Below are positions 19,801 through 27,818 of a stretch of 38,707 nucleotides of DNA, in pieces. The position numbers and the translations under genes were made by a program. The notes under the pieces are model-generated. The model did no database searches, was not told the DNA's origin, and was given only the letters and a program-made list of their open reading frames with translations. Source of the DNA: Flavobacteriaceae bacterium (GTDB lineage: Bacteria; Bacteroidota; Bacteroidia; Flavobacteriales; Flavobacteriaceae); NCBI GenBank assembly GCA_947371275.1, contig CANBOV010000018.1, positions 1-38,707 on the forward strand, in the 5' to 3' direction. Numbering within the stretch: the first letter of the stretch is position 1; each line of letters begins with the position of its first letter.

Positions 19801-22800
19801 TATGACTAGCAGCCGTGGCAGTGAATTTATACCATACATCATCATCTGCCGTTCCTGCACATCCAACTTGCGATTGGGTAGCGTTTAATGAAGTACCGTT
19901 TGTACTGCTTACACAAGTGGTAGTGCTGTTTACTGCTAACACAAGTGCACCACTACAATCATTATTTATTGGGGCAATAGGGGTCGTAACGCAGATGTTA
20001 AAGTTTCCTTGAGAGGTTACTGCCGAGCTAAAACTATAGATACGCACATAATAGACATTACCAATAGTTAAACCAGTAAAGGTATTGGTTTCGGTAGAGT
20101 AAGAATTTGTTCCATCTACACAACCTAAATTGGTTCCCGTGCAACTGTTGTTAAATACTTGAAAAACAATGTCATTAATCGATATTGGTGTTACAGTTAC
20201 CGTGTGCGAGGTTGCAGTAGCAGTAAATTTATACCATACATCATCATCAGCGATACCAGAACAACCTGCTTGTGATTGGGTTGCGCCATAAGTAGTTCCG
20301 TTTGTAGAGGAAAGACAAGTCGAAGTTGAATTTACAGGTAAAGCAATAGCGGTAGCACAATTGTCATTAGTAATACTAGTAGTAACGAAACCAGTAGTAT
20401 AGGCACTAGGACAACCATTGTTAGCTGATATTCTATAATAATAAGTGGTTCCATAAGTCAAACCGGTTACTGCTATTGTGGTAGTAGGGTCCGCAATTGT
20501 AAAGGGTGACCCTGGTATATTCACCGTATAGGCCGGATTAGTAGTTATTTGTACCGTATAAGTTATAGCTGCTGCTGCTCCACCAGCAGGGGCAGTCCAG
20601 TTTAATGTAAAGCCACTCATGCTGATTCCCGAAGAGGTAATTGCAGTAGGTGCTGACGGACAAGTAATGCCGCTACCTACCAAGGGACCATCAACATTGT
20701 ACACAGGTCCGCCTGTGCAATGAATAGAATTGGTATAAGCAAATACATAGTAATAGTAATTGGTGTTTCCAGTTAAGCCTGTACTAGCAATGTTATTCGA
20801 ACTCCCCGATTGCATAAAAGTAAGTCCGGTACCCAAAGTACCCACATTCGCAGCAGTATATAGAGTACCGTCAACTGGTTGTGTTGGCGGAGTTGCACTC
20901 GTCGAACGTACCACCAAAAAACCATCTGCCGATCCTAAGAATGTTGCAGGAAAAGTAGAAGATGTTATGGCGCCATTAGTAAAATTAAAAGCTTGTATCG
21001 GAGCTTCACATGGCGCCGTTAACGTGGTAATCGAACCCGTTACATAATTGCTATTGCATCCATTACTAGCTAATATTCTATAATAATAAATTTGGTTTCC
21101 TTCAAGATCTTCTAAACTTAATGTTGTTACAGGATCCACTACAGTAAATGGTGAATCGGTGATGTCTGCCGTAAAAGCAGCATCGGTAGTTATTTGAACG
21201 GTATAAGTAATCGCCGAAGCACTTCCTCCTGCAGGTGCGGTCCAATCCAAGTTAAATGCACTAGCAGTTAAACCTGAAGTAACAACACTAGTAGGAACAT
21301 CGGCACAAGTAGTTGCATTGCCTTTCAAAGGGGTCAACGTACTATAAATAGGTCCACTACAAGTGGCACCGCCATTATAATCATAAATGAAAATATAATA
21401 TTTTGTATTACCAATCAATCCAGCTCCTGCTGTAGTTGTAGCGCTGCTTGATTGGATAAAAGTTAAGCCCGTTCCAAGGGTAGCAATGTTGGCAGCAGTA
21501 TAAGTTACGCCATTTACTGGCTGACTTGGAGCAGTGGCACTAGTAGAATAGATGATTAAATAACCATCGGCAACGGCGGCTGTAAAAGTAGCGGCTATTG
21601 CATTTGAAGATAAGGTTCCTATCGTTAATCCAGTAGCTTGGGCGGTAGGTGCTGTACAATAAGGCAATAAAGTAGTAACCGAACCCGTAACATAAGCACT
21701 AGAACAGCCATTATTTGCCAATATTCGATAGTAATAGATGGTGTTGTTACTTAAACCACTCAAGGTTAAAGTAGTAGTAGGATCAGCAACCGAAAAAGGA
21801 GACCCTGGCACATTAGTAGTAAATCCAGCATCCGTGGTTACAGTAACAGTATAAGTAATAGCATTAGCGGTTCCTCCCGTTGGATAAGCCCAACTTAAAT
21901 CGAAACCCGTCGGAGTCACAGCTGATGAAGCCACAGTGTTAGGCACTGCCGAACATGTAGTGATAGTACCAGTTAATGCTCCTGCTGTATTGTATAAATA
22001 GCTACCTGAACAACTATTGTAAGAGTAGATAAAATAGTAATATTTAGTATTGCCACTTAAACCAGTGTCTGTTATTGTAGTGGCCGCTGAAGATTGAATA
22101 AAGGTAAGACCAGAACCTAAAGTTGCAATGTTTGCAGCTGAATAAACAGTGCCATCAACCGGTTGCGTAGGAGGAGTACTGCTAGTAGAACGTATTACTA
22201 ATGATCCTATTGCAGTATCAGTAAATGAACCAGTAAAAGTAGTTGAAGTAGTGGATGCCAAAGTAAATCCCGTGGCCTGACTAGGAGCACTAACGCTTGT
22301 ACTGCTAATAGTACTAGTCATAGTAGTGGTAGTTACACACCCTGAAATAACCCCAGTACCTCCCGTTCTAGTTATATCACCACTACTGGCTGTTGTAATT
22401 CCTCTAAGTTGGATACCGCTAATTGTCATCGCGTCTGTCTTAGTAGTACCGCTTACACTATAAGTTATGGTAATTGTTGAGGTGGTAACGACTATAGTGG
22501 CCGCAGTTATATTTTTTGCCGCCGTATAAGAGACAGTTCCTGTACTAGCTTTAAATTCAAAATTCGTTGGTGCCGATAAAACCAAAGTCACATTGGTTCC
22601 TGTCGAAAAATTACTATTTCCAGTTTCGGTAATGACAATATTGCTCAACGTACTATAACTAGTTGGAAAACCAGTACAAGTCGAAAGAGACAAACTGGGC
22701 TTCGTGATAGAAACTTGTGCAGTAGCAGTGCCAATGAAAAAAAGCAATAGCAATACAGTCCTACAAGTAAGACCAGCCAGCTTTTTGGCAAATTGTTTTC

Positions 22801-22825
22801 TGAAATTAAAATAATTTTTTTTCAT
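16886..22825 (-). CDS. Giant FN3-repeat T9SS cargo protein, paralog 2
   Basis: A 1979-residue protein; the signal peptide with a basic N-region ends in FFIGTATAQ. An N-terminal beta domain (about 40-175, SITKPSLSLSTCTG) that is absent from paralog 1 precedes three FN3-pair units (about 178-389, 390-605, 606-820; YYYRILANNGC). Two consecutive PPC-like domains follow (about 822-945 and 946-1075, both with ADDDVWYKFTAT). From about residue 1090 to the end it parallels paralog 1 closely (PYAPPYQYTCLANP, FNFCFYGNNYNK, SDIPMYS, GAGQGFFVLMNDGAA). It ends in a type A T9SS domain with AVKLLN. The shared half shows gene duplication; the N-terminal parts have been rebuilt. Surface or secreted structural role inferred; no enzyme motif seen. 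Confidence 0.93.
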   Translation of the reverse strand: MKKNYFNFRKQFAKKLAGLTCRTVLLLLFFIGTATAQVSITKPSLSLSTCTGFPTSYSTLSNIVITETGNSNFSTGTNVTLVLSAPTNFEFKASTGTVSYTAAKNITAATIVVTTSTITITYSVSGTTKTDAMTISGIQLRGITTASSGDITRTGGTGVISGCVTTTTMTSTISSTSVSAPSQATGFTLASTTSTTFTGSFTDTAIGSLVIRSTSSTPPTQPVDGTVYSAANIATLGSGLTFIQSSAATTITDTGLSGNTKYYYFIYSYNSCSGSYLYNTAGALTGTITTCSAVPNTVASSAVTPTGFDLSWAYPTGGTANAITYTVTVTTDAGFTTNVPGSPFSVADPTTTLTLSGLSNNTIYYYRILANNGCSSAYVTGSVTTLLPYCTAPTAQATGLTIGTLSSNAIAATFTAAVADGYLIIYSTSATAPSQPVNGVTYTAANIATLGTGLTFIQSSSATTTAGAGLIGNTKYYIFIYDYNGGATCSGPIYSTLTPLKGNATTCADVPTSVVTSGLTASAFNLDWTAPAGGSASAITYTVQITTDAAFTADITDSPFTVVDPVTTLSLEDLEGNQIYYYRILASNGCNSNYVTGSITTLTAPCEAPIQAFNFTNGAITSSTFPATFLGSADGFLVVRSTSATPPTQPVDGTLYTAANVGTLGTGLTFMQSGSSNNIASTGLTGNTNYYYYVFAYTNSIHCTGGPVYNVDGPLVGSGITCPSAPTAITSSGISMSGFTLNWTAPAGGAAAAITYTVQITTNPAYTVNIPGSPFTIADPTTTIAVTGLTYGTTYYYRISANNGCPSAYTTGFVTTSITNDNCATAIALPVNSTSTCLSSTNGTTYGATQSQAGCSGIADDDVWYKFTATATSHTVTVTPISINDIVFQVFNNSCTGTNLGCVDGTNSYSTETNTFTGLTIGNVYYVRIYSFSSAVTSQGNFNICVTTPIAPINNDCSGALVLAVNSTTTCVSSTNGTSLNATQSQVGCAGTADDDVWYKFTATAASHKVTVTPNTMSNVVFQVFSGTCAGLTSMQCVNATSGSSIESTTLAGLTVGSTYYVRVYSSGSGSGSGSFSICVTTSCSAGTGNGTGTTSCPNIVAGAAGMSGAAPSTIPCYATNKCTNLEAIYPEYNETTSYSVSEIPYAPPYQYTCLANPLSVNVDDVWSNTITLPFNFCFYGNNYNKVLIGSNGAITFDTTTYSPGGYSNWSITNNLPNSSLFLNSIFGVYHDIDPSKGGQVGWELITLSSGCRALVAAWSDIPMYSTVCNNSLYTGMMVMYENSNIIDVYIKEKNACSSWNGGNAVIGIQNANATQAVVAPNRNSLDADWTVNEEAWRFTPSGASVSSVKWYEGSGTAGTVVGTTANVSVCPTATTTYTAEVTYSFCNGVTSKLTSETTVSISTGKTWTGAIDTDWNTAGNWSPAGVPTNVDCITIPSATNEPVISGLGYNAYCYNLTVSYGSSLEATSRNNIIVNDFVKVKSGAIFNLRDSASLIQINNTAVNSGNINMDRTAYVKAYDYVYWCSPVKTFSSSHISPTSPAGYIFKWNPTITNGNGGQGTWVAGTENMALAKGYIVLAPGSLSSTVPSGLTSTFTGIPNNGIKKPLLSRGGYTGADFTGANGTTITNMDDNWNLIGNPFPSAINALSFLTLNTNINGNVRLWTHGSPISNSNANPFYGTFIANYNSNDYITYNGTGSTPPGFNGKIGAGQGFFVLMNDGAAGSAYVTFNNSMRSAAYDNSQFYKQNSSNATTAAETEKHRIWLSLIDANHHEANTLVGYVADATYGEDRLYDAYHKASAALGLYSMIENKPVIINGRPTPFDNTDFVHLGASIPTDGTYTIGINQVDGLFTDSSQNIYLEDTELQIIHDLRVAPYSFVASAGNYTNRFILRYINTTLGTVTHETASTYAYISNHILNIKSDDTIKEIYLYEMSGKLISKVKPSVEANHFEMEFPYQNGVYLATILKANGQKTAVKLLN
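20372..22297 (-). repeat. Three FN3-pair units of paralog 2
   Basis: Units are at about 21659-22297, 21011-21658 and 20372-21010, each ~640-648 bp. The period is the same as in paralog 1, with recurring TxPPTQPVDGT and SNGC motifs. The copies are more diverged than those of paralog 1. Confidence 0.75.
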
Positions 22826-22976
22826 CTTTTGGGGGTGTTAATAATTGTTTTTTAAATTAATAAATTCAAAAACGGCCATAGTAAATCAAGAAAAGGGTGC
22901 ACTGTGAAGGATTTCACCGCTTACCTGAGTTGCTTTTGAACCAATTTTGAAAGAACGTTATGCTTATTTGACAGTT

Positions 22977-23009
22977 CAAACATACTAAAATAATCGTTTA
23001 AATGACAAA
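22977..23009 (-). promoter_or_regulatory. Promoter of FN3 paralog 2
   Basis: On the minus strand TTTG (23006-23009) is followed after 21 bases by TATGTTTG (22977-22984), matching the TTTG-N17-23-TAnnTTTG consensus. Transcription would start near 22970, leaving a 5' leader of about 145 nt. The rest of the 22826-23164 divergent intergenic region is AT-rich, with no gene seen. Confidence 0.6.
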
Positions 23010-23164
23010 TAAAATCGACGAAATGCATATTTAGGTCTATTTATGTAGTAAATTACCTTACATATTGACAAAATATATAGTACAATAATTTTTTTGCGAT
23101 ATTTTTTTTAAATAATTAGACTTAAGCAGATTAATGGTTAATTTTGAATTCTATTTATTTTACA

Positions 23165-23884
23165 ATGGGAAACTGCAATCATGGTCTTAGGAAACTGTTT
23201 TTAGTCTTGTTTTATGCTGCAATCTCATTAAAGGGATTCTCACAATCCGATTTTAGTAAAGCAGAAAAATTATTCCAACAAGGAAAATTCACCGAGGCTA
23301 AAACGCTTTTTGAAGCAGTAATAAAGCAAAACCCAAACCATCTTAAATCATTAGAATATCTCGGAGATATAGCCGGTAACAATAAGTTATGGAATGCCGC
23401 TTTAGTATATTACGGAAAATTGGAAGTGCTGGATCCCAAAGAAGCCAATTATTTCTATAAATACGGAGGTTGCCTCGGAATGAAAGCTAAAGAGGCCAAC
23501 AAACTTAAAGCACTCAGTATGATTGGAGATATTAAAGCTTCGTTCGAAAAAGCAATCCAACTCAATCCTAATCATATCGAAGCGCGATGGGCGCTTATAG
23601 AGTTGTACTTACAATTGCCAGGTATCGTCGGAGGAAGCGAACGCAAAGCAAAAACCTATGCCAATCAATTAATCAAAATTTCTCCTGTAGATGGCTATCT
23701 AGCCAATGGACATATCGCCGAATATTTTGATAAATATAAGGAAGCCGAATTCAATTACAGCAAAGCCATAGTCATTGGAGGATCCAAAACTACCTACCAA
23801 GCGCTGGCCAATCTCTACAAAAACAAACTAAACCAGCCTCAAAAGGCCAAAGAACTTATGGATGCCTTCAATAAAAAAGGATAA
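23165..23884 (+). CDS. Secreted tetratricopeptide-repeat protein
   Basis: About 239 residues. I take ATG 23165 because a TTG-initiated extension (from 23144) adds residues ahead of the signal peptide for no gain. The signal peptide LFLVLFYAAISLKGFSQ is followed by TPR-type helix pairs: SKAEKLFQQGKFTEAKTLFE, then HLKSLEYLGDIAGNN, an alternating A/L/Y pattern around 75-125, and NPNHIEARWALIELYLQLPG. A segment SERKAKTYANQLIKISPVDG continues the solenoid. It resembles periplasmic TPR proteins of Bacteroidota that scaffold protein complexes; the partner is unknown. It is divergent from the FN3 gene, and no clear terminator follows. Confidence 0.85.
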   Translation: MGNCNHGLRKLFLVLFYAAISLKGFSQSDFSKAEKLFQQGKFTEAKTLFEAVIKQNPNHLKSLEYLGDIAGNNKLWNAALVYYGKLEVLDPKEANYFYKYGGCLGMKAKEANKLKALSMIGDIKASFEKAIQLNPNHIEARWALIELYLQLPGIVGGSERKAKTYANQLIKISPVDGYLANGHIAEYFDKYKEAEFNYSKAIVIGGSKTTYQALANLYKNKLNQPQKAKELMDAFNKKG

Positions 23885-24001
23885 ACTTTTGCTCTCTTAA
23901 ACTTTCATTTCTAAAATTTCAGTACCAAACCTTTTTAAGGATGGCTTACAATTGTTTGTAGGACCTCTTTTCTTGCCTTTTTATGTTTATCATGTAAACA
24001 C

Positions 24002-24045
24002 TTATCGTATAGTTATCGTATAGTTATCGTATAGTTATCGTATAG
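24002..24045. repeat. Four perfect 11-bp tandem repeats
   Basis: TTATCGTATAG is repeated four times without error at 24002, 24013, 24024 and 24035, and is followed by TT of a partial fifth copy. The period is close to one helical turn. It lies ~140 bp upstream of the mpl start, in a 303-bp gap (23885-24187) that otherwise holds only the mpl promoter. Confidence 0.9.
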
Positions 24046-24143
24046 TTGAGTCTATATTGATGCTAGTTTCGCATAGGGGTGTAAAAGCAACTAAACGCAT
24101 TTACTCTGATGCAAACGGAAAGGTTTTCTTGAACTTTTTTATG

Positions 24144-24151
24144 TACTTTTG
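24144..24151 (+). promoter_or_regulatory. -7 box of the mpl promoter
   Basis: TACTTTTG matches TAnnTTTG, 36 bases before the mpl ATG. A weak -33 element TTTT at 24124-24127 is spaced 16 bases away. Confidence 0.5.
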
Positions 24152-24187
24152 AACAATCAATTAATATAAATCTGTTTACCCTCTACA

Positions 24188-25543
24188 ATGCGTACACATT
24201 TCATAGCCATAGGCGGTGCCGCTATGCACAACCTAGCTCTAGCCTTGCATAATAAAGGTTACAAAGTAACCGGTAGCGATGACGCTATTTTTGAACCCTC
24301 CAAATCACGTTTAGAAAAAAAAGGACTCTTACCCAATGAATTGGGCTGGTATCCCGAAAAGATAGCTAATGATATCGAAGCCATCATCCTAGGAATGCAT
24401 GCCAAAGCAGACAATCCTGAATTACTTAAAGCTAAAGAACTCGGACTAAAAATCTATTCCTATCCCGAATTCCTTTACGAACAATCCAAAAACAAAACCA
24501 GAGTAGTCATAGGAGGTTCCCATGGTAAAACAACCATCACTTCCATGATTCTTCATGTAATGCATTACCATAATATAGAAGTGGATTATATGGTAGGAGC
24601 ACAATTAGAAGGATTTGATACCATGGTACACCTTACCGAAAACAACGATTTTATTGTGCTAGAAGGCGATGAATACTTATCCTCTCCCATAGACAGAAGA
24701 CCCAAGTTCCACTTATACCAACCCAACATAGCGCTGCTTTCTGGAATCGCCTGGGACCATATCAATGTATTCCCAACCTTTGAAAATTATGTGGAACAAT
24801 TTGAAATCTTTGTAAACCAAATCACCAAAGGGGGTATTCTAGTCTACAACGAAGAAGATCCTACCGTTAAAAAAGTAGCCGAAGAATCGACCAATACCAT
24901 GAGAAGAATGCCTTATCATACGCCTTCTTATACCGTAGAAGACGGAACTACATTACTAGATACTCCCGAAGGACCAATGCCAATCGAAGTATTCGGCGCC
25001 CATAACTTAAATAACCTAGCAGGAGCCAAATGGATTTGCCAAAACATGGGAGTCGATGAAGCCGATTTCTACGAAGCCATCGCCAGTTTTAAAGGGGCCT
25101 CAAAACGCCTGGAAAAAATAGCCGAAGGAAAAGGGAAAGTGGCCTACAAAGACTTTGCCCATTCACCCAGTAAAGTAGCCGCTACAACCAAGGCCGTAAA
25201 AGCACAATATCCCAATAGGAAATTAATAGCCTGCCTAGAACTGCACACCTACAGCAGTCTGAATGCCGAATTCCTAAAAGAATACGAAGGTGCCCTAGAC
25301 GCAGCCGATGTAGCCGTAGTGTTCTACTCCCCCGATGCCGTGAAAATCAAACAACTAGAGGAAGTAACCTACGACCAAATAGCACAGTCCTTCAAAAGAG
25401 AAGACCTAATCATCTATACCAATCCCCAAGAATTTAAAGACTTCCTTTTTAGTTACGATCTAAACAATTCCGCCCTGCTTCTAATGAGTTCAGGCAATTA
25501 CGGCGGGTTAAATTTTGATGAGGTCAAAGGCTTAATTAAGTAA
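24188..25543 (+). CDS. mpl: Murein-peptide ligase Mpl (Mur ligase family)
   Basis: Probable UDP-N-acetylmuramate:L-alanyl-gamma-D-glutamyl-meso-diaminopimelate ligase, which reattaches recycled murein tripeptide to UDP-MurNAc using ATP in the cytoplasm. At 451 residues it has the usual length. The N-terminal nucleotide-binding segment GGAAMHNLALAL (9-20) carries the Mpl-type MHNLA. The ATP loop GGSHGKTT is at 109-116, the central Mur motif EGDEY is in the middle domain, GAHNLNNLAGA follows, and DFAHSPSK near the C-terminus replaces the DDFAHHPT of proteobacterial Mpl. MurC is the nearest alternative, but the MHNLA start and the DFAH motif favour Mpl. It has its own promoter and terminator. 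Confidence 0.9.
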   Translation: MRTHFIAIGGAAMHNLALALHNKGYKVTGSDDAIFEPSKSRLEKKGLLPNELGWYPEKIANDIEAIILGMHAKADNPELLKAKELGLKIYSYPEFLYEQSKNKTRVVIGGSHGKTTITSMILHVMHYHNIEVDYMVGAQLEGFDTMVHLTENNDFIVLEGDEYLSSPIDRRPKFHLYQPNIALLSGIAWDHINVFPTFENYVEQFEIFVNQITKGGILVYNEEDPTVKKVAEESTNTMRRMPYHTPSYTVEDGTTLLDTPEGPMPIEVFGAHNLNNLAGAKWICQNMGVDEADFYEAIASFKGASKRLEKIAEGKGKVAYKDFAHSPSKVAATTKAVKAQYPNRKLIACLELHTYSSLNAEFLKEYEGALDAADVAVVFYSPDAVKIKQLEEVTYDQIAQSFKREDLIIYTNPQEFKDFLFSYDLNNSALLLMSSGNYGGLNFDEVKGLIK

Positions 25544-25572
25544 ACTTTTTATTCCAATTAGTTCAAATATAG

Positions 25573-25608
25573 AATCATCGAACAGTAGTTTGTTCGGTGA
25601 TTTTTTTT
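25573..25608 (+). terminator. Terminator of mpl
   Basis: AATCATCGAACA (25573-25584) pairs with TGTTCGGTGATT (25591-25602) with one G-T pair, followed by eight T (25601-25608). Confidence 0.88.
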
Positions 25609-25693
25609 AAAATATCAAATTTAAAAACCATAGTAACGAAATAATTTCCTACTTTTAGCAAGTTGTTAAATCTTTAATTTGTAGGAATAAGTG

Positions 25694-26383
25694 ATGGAAC
25701 AAAATTTTTCCATAAAGCACTGGTCAGAAGACGACAAGCCTCGCGAAAAACTCATGCTCAAAGGCAAAGCCGCGCTAAGTGACGCCGAATTAATTGCAAT
25801 ACTTATCGGCTCCGGAAACCGCAATGAGTCTGCAGTCGACCTAAGCAAAAGAATTCTAGCTAAAGTAGAACATAACTTAAATGCACTTGGCAAAGTGTCA
25901 CTCCAACAATTAATGGAGTTCAAAGGAATAGGGGAGGCTAAAGCAGTAACCATAGCGGCTGCCCTTGAATTAGGCAGAAGACGTAGAGCAGAAGACAGCA
26001 TCGAACTATCCAAAATCACCTCCAGTAAAGCGGTATTTGATTTAATGCAACCCATTATCGGCGAACTAATACACGAAGAGTTCTGGGTACTATACCTCAA
26101 TAATTCCAATAAGGTGATTTATAAGGCCCAGCTCTCCAAAGGTGGCATCACAGGAACGATAGTTGATGTCCGAATCCTTTTCAAAACAGCCCTAGAACAC
26201 AATGCAACTTCCGTTATTCTTACCCACAACCACCCCTCTGGTAAATTACAAGCCAGTGAAGCTGATCTAGCAATCACAAAAAAGCTTAAATTTGCCGGCG
26301 AACAATTAGATGTCAAAGTACTCGATCATCTTATTATTACTGAAAATGGTTATTTAAGCTTTCAAGATGAAGGCATTTTTTAA
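25694..26383 (+). CDS. radC: RadC family JAB/MPN-domain protein
   Basis: A 229-residue UPF0758/RadC protein. A helix-hairpin-helix segment, LMEFKGIGEAKAVTIAAALE, is at about 75-95. The JAB1/MPN metalloprotease-like fold carries THNHPSG followed by SEADLAIT, the HxHx7SxxD zinc motif. The biochemical role of RadC in DNA repair is uncertain, and the name is historical. ATG 25694 is preferred to the GTG one codon upstream. A -7-like box TACTTTTA lies at 25650-25657. It is first in a tight cluster: the next gene starts 5 bases after its stop. Confidence 0.93.
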   Translation: MEQNFSIKHWSEDDKPREKLMLKGKAALSDAELIAILIGSGNRNESAVDLSKRILAKVEHNLNALGKVSLQQLMEFKGIGEAKAVTIAAALELGRRRRAEDSIELSKITSSKAVFDLMQPIIGELIHEEFWVLYLNNSNKVIYKAQLSKGGITGTIVDVRILFKTALEHNATSVILTHNHPSGKLQASEADLAITKKLKFAGEQLDVKVLDHLIITENGYLSFQDEGIF

Positions 26384-26388
26384 TAGAA

Positions 26389-27072
26389 ATGAACACTATT
26401 ACCGACGTATTCTTTGATTTAGATCATACCCTATGGGATTTTGATAAAAACTCCGTACTAGCTTTTGATAAAATATTCAAATTACAACACCCTACTATTA
26501 ATACAAACGCTTTTATAGAAGTATACATCCCCATCAATCAAGCCTGCTGGAAATTATACCAAGTCGATAAAATCACCCATGAAGAATTAAGGTACAATCG
26601 GTTAAAAGAGTCCTTTGATAAATTAAACTACAGCATTTCAGATGAGGAGATCGATAAAATAGCCCACGACTATATCGAATTTCTTCCTGATAATAACCAA
26701 CTCTTCGAGGGCGCTATTGAGGTGCTAGAATACCTTTACCCAAAATACAATATGCACATCATCACCAACGGTTTCGCCGAAGTGCAACAACGCAAAATGT
26801 ACCATTCAGGGCTGCAAAAGTATTTTAAAACAGTAACCAATTCAGAAATGGCCGGAGTTAAAAAACCACACCAAGATATATTTAAATATGCCTTATCTTT
26901 GGCAAAAGCCGATAAACAAAACGCCATAATGATTGGCGATTGTATTGATGCTGACGTCAGAGGAGCCTTAAACTTCGGAATGAATGCCATTTTTTTCAAT
27001 GAAAAAGGAATCCAACCCGATGATAATATGATTACAATTAAACATTTATTAGAATTAAAAAACATACTGTAA
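26389..27072 (+). CDS. YjjG-family HAD nucleotidase
   Basis: A 227-residue cytoplasmic HAD phosphatase similar to YjjG, which dephosphorylates non-canonical pyrimidine nucleotides (house-cleaning). Motif I is FDLDHTLWDFD with nucleophile Asp10 and Asp12. Motif II is IITNG, the motif III Lys is in GVKKPHQDIF, and motif IV is MIGDCIDADVRGA. The cap helices lie between motifs I and II. DHTLWDF is characteristic of the YjjG subgroup. Its stop TAA overlaps the ATG of the next gene by one base (TAATG), which suggests translational coupling within a radC-led operon. Confidence 0.9.
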   Translation: MNTITDVFFDLDHTLWDFDKNSVLAFDKIFKLQHPTINTNAFIEVYIPINQACWKLYQVDKITHEELRYNRLKESFDKLNYSISDEEIDKIAHDYIEFLPDNNQLFEGAIEVLEYLYPKYNMHIITNGFAEVQQRKMYHSGLQKYFKTVTNSEMAGVKKPHQDIFKYALSLAKADKQNAIMIGDCIDADVRGALNFGMNAIFFNEKGIQPDDNMITIKHLLELKNIL

Positions 27073-27818
27073 TGAGAAAGCTACTAATTTCCTTGGTTTT
27101 GTTAATTTCAATCCCCTCGTTTTCACAAAGCCTCAACGACTACCAATATGTAATTGTTCCTAGTAAGTTCGAAGTGTTAAAAGAGAATGATAAATACCAT
27201 TTGAATTCATTAACCAAAGCATTTTTACTAAAGTATGGTTTTAAAGCTTATTTAAGTTCAGATGAAATGCCAGACGAATTAAGCAATAAAAGATGTATGG
27301 TGCTCTATGCCTCGCTTACTAGAGATGGCGGAATTTTTATGACCAAATTAAAATTAGCCCTCAAAGATTGTAAAGATAATGTAGTCTTTGAAACAGAGTT
27401 TGGGGCTAGTAGAGATAAAGACTACAATGTAGCCTATAACCAAGCCCTACGAGCAGCATTAAAATCATTTGATAAGTTTAGTTACACTTACAACGGAAAA
27501 AACAACCCTACGGAGTCTGCACCAGCACCACCCGCAACGCCAGAAACACCAGTAGTAACTTCTACAGAAACGCCCGCTGCACCAGCAGAGAATAATCCCG
27601 AACTATTCTTCTTCGCACAACCCATAGCAAATGGGTTCCAAATCGTTGATAGCGAACCAAGGGTCATCATGCGCCTCTTTACTACATCCCAAAAGAATGT
27701 GTTCATCGCAGTTAGAGAAGATACTCGAGGTGTCGTTATTTTGAAAAATAACCAATGGTTTTTTGAATACTATGAAAACAGCAAACTCGTTTCAGAACAA
27801 TTGAAGCTTAGGTTTTAA
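27072..27818 (+). CDS. Secreted protein of unknown function
   Basis: A 248-residue protein that I do not recognise by name. The signal peptide MRKLLISLVLLISIPSFSQ is followed by a first domain of about 125 residues (DYQYVIVPSKFEVLKE, YGFKAYLSSDEMP). Next is a Pro/Thr/Ala-rich linker at about 145-175 (ESAPAPPATPETPVV), then a ~70-residue C-terminal beta domain ending KLRF. The layout is that of a periplasmic or envelope protein with two domains on a flexible tether. It is translationally coupled to the HAD gene. Its stop codon overlaps the stop codon of convergent rarA. Confidence 0.85.
   Translation: MRKLLISLVLLISIPSFSQSLNDYQYVIVPSKFEVLKENDKYHLNSLTKAFLLKYGFKAYLSSDEMPDELSNKRCMVLYASLTRDGGIFMTKLKLALKDCKDNVVFETEFGASRDKDYNVAYNQALRAALKSFDKFSYTYNGKNNPTESAPAPPATPETPVVTSTETPAAPAENNPELFFFAQPIANGFQIVDSEPRVIMRLFTTSQKNVFIAVREDTRGVVILKNNQWFFEYYENSKLVSEQLKLRF

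Noticed and set aside
23973..24000. TGTTTA-TCATG-TAAACA inverted repeat as an operator
   Set aside because: The arms are only 6 bp and AT-rich, expected by chance in such sequence.
24002..24045. CRISPR array
   Set aside because: The 11-bp units are contiguous, with no spacers, and there are no cas genes.
25666..26316. Minus-strand open frames opposite radC
   Set aside because: radC has full domain motifs on the plus strand, and the opposite frames have no recognisable features.
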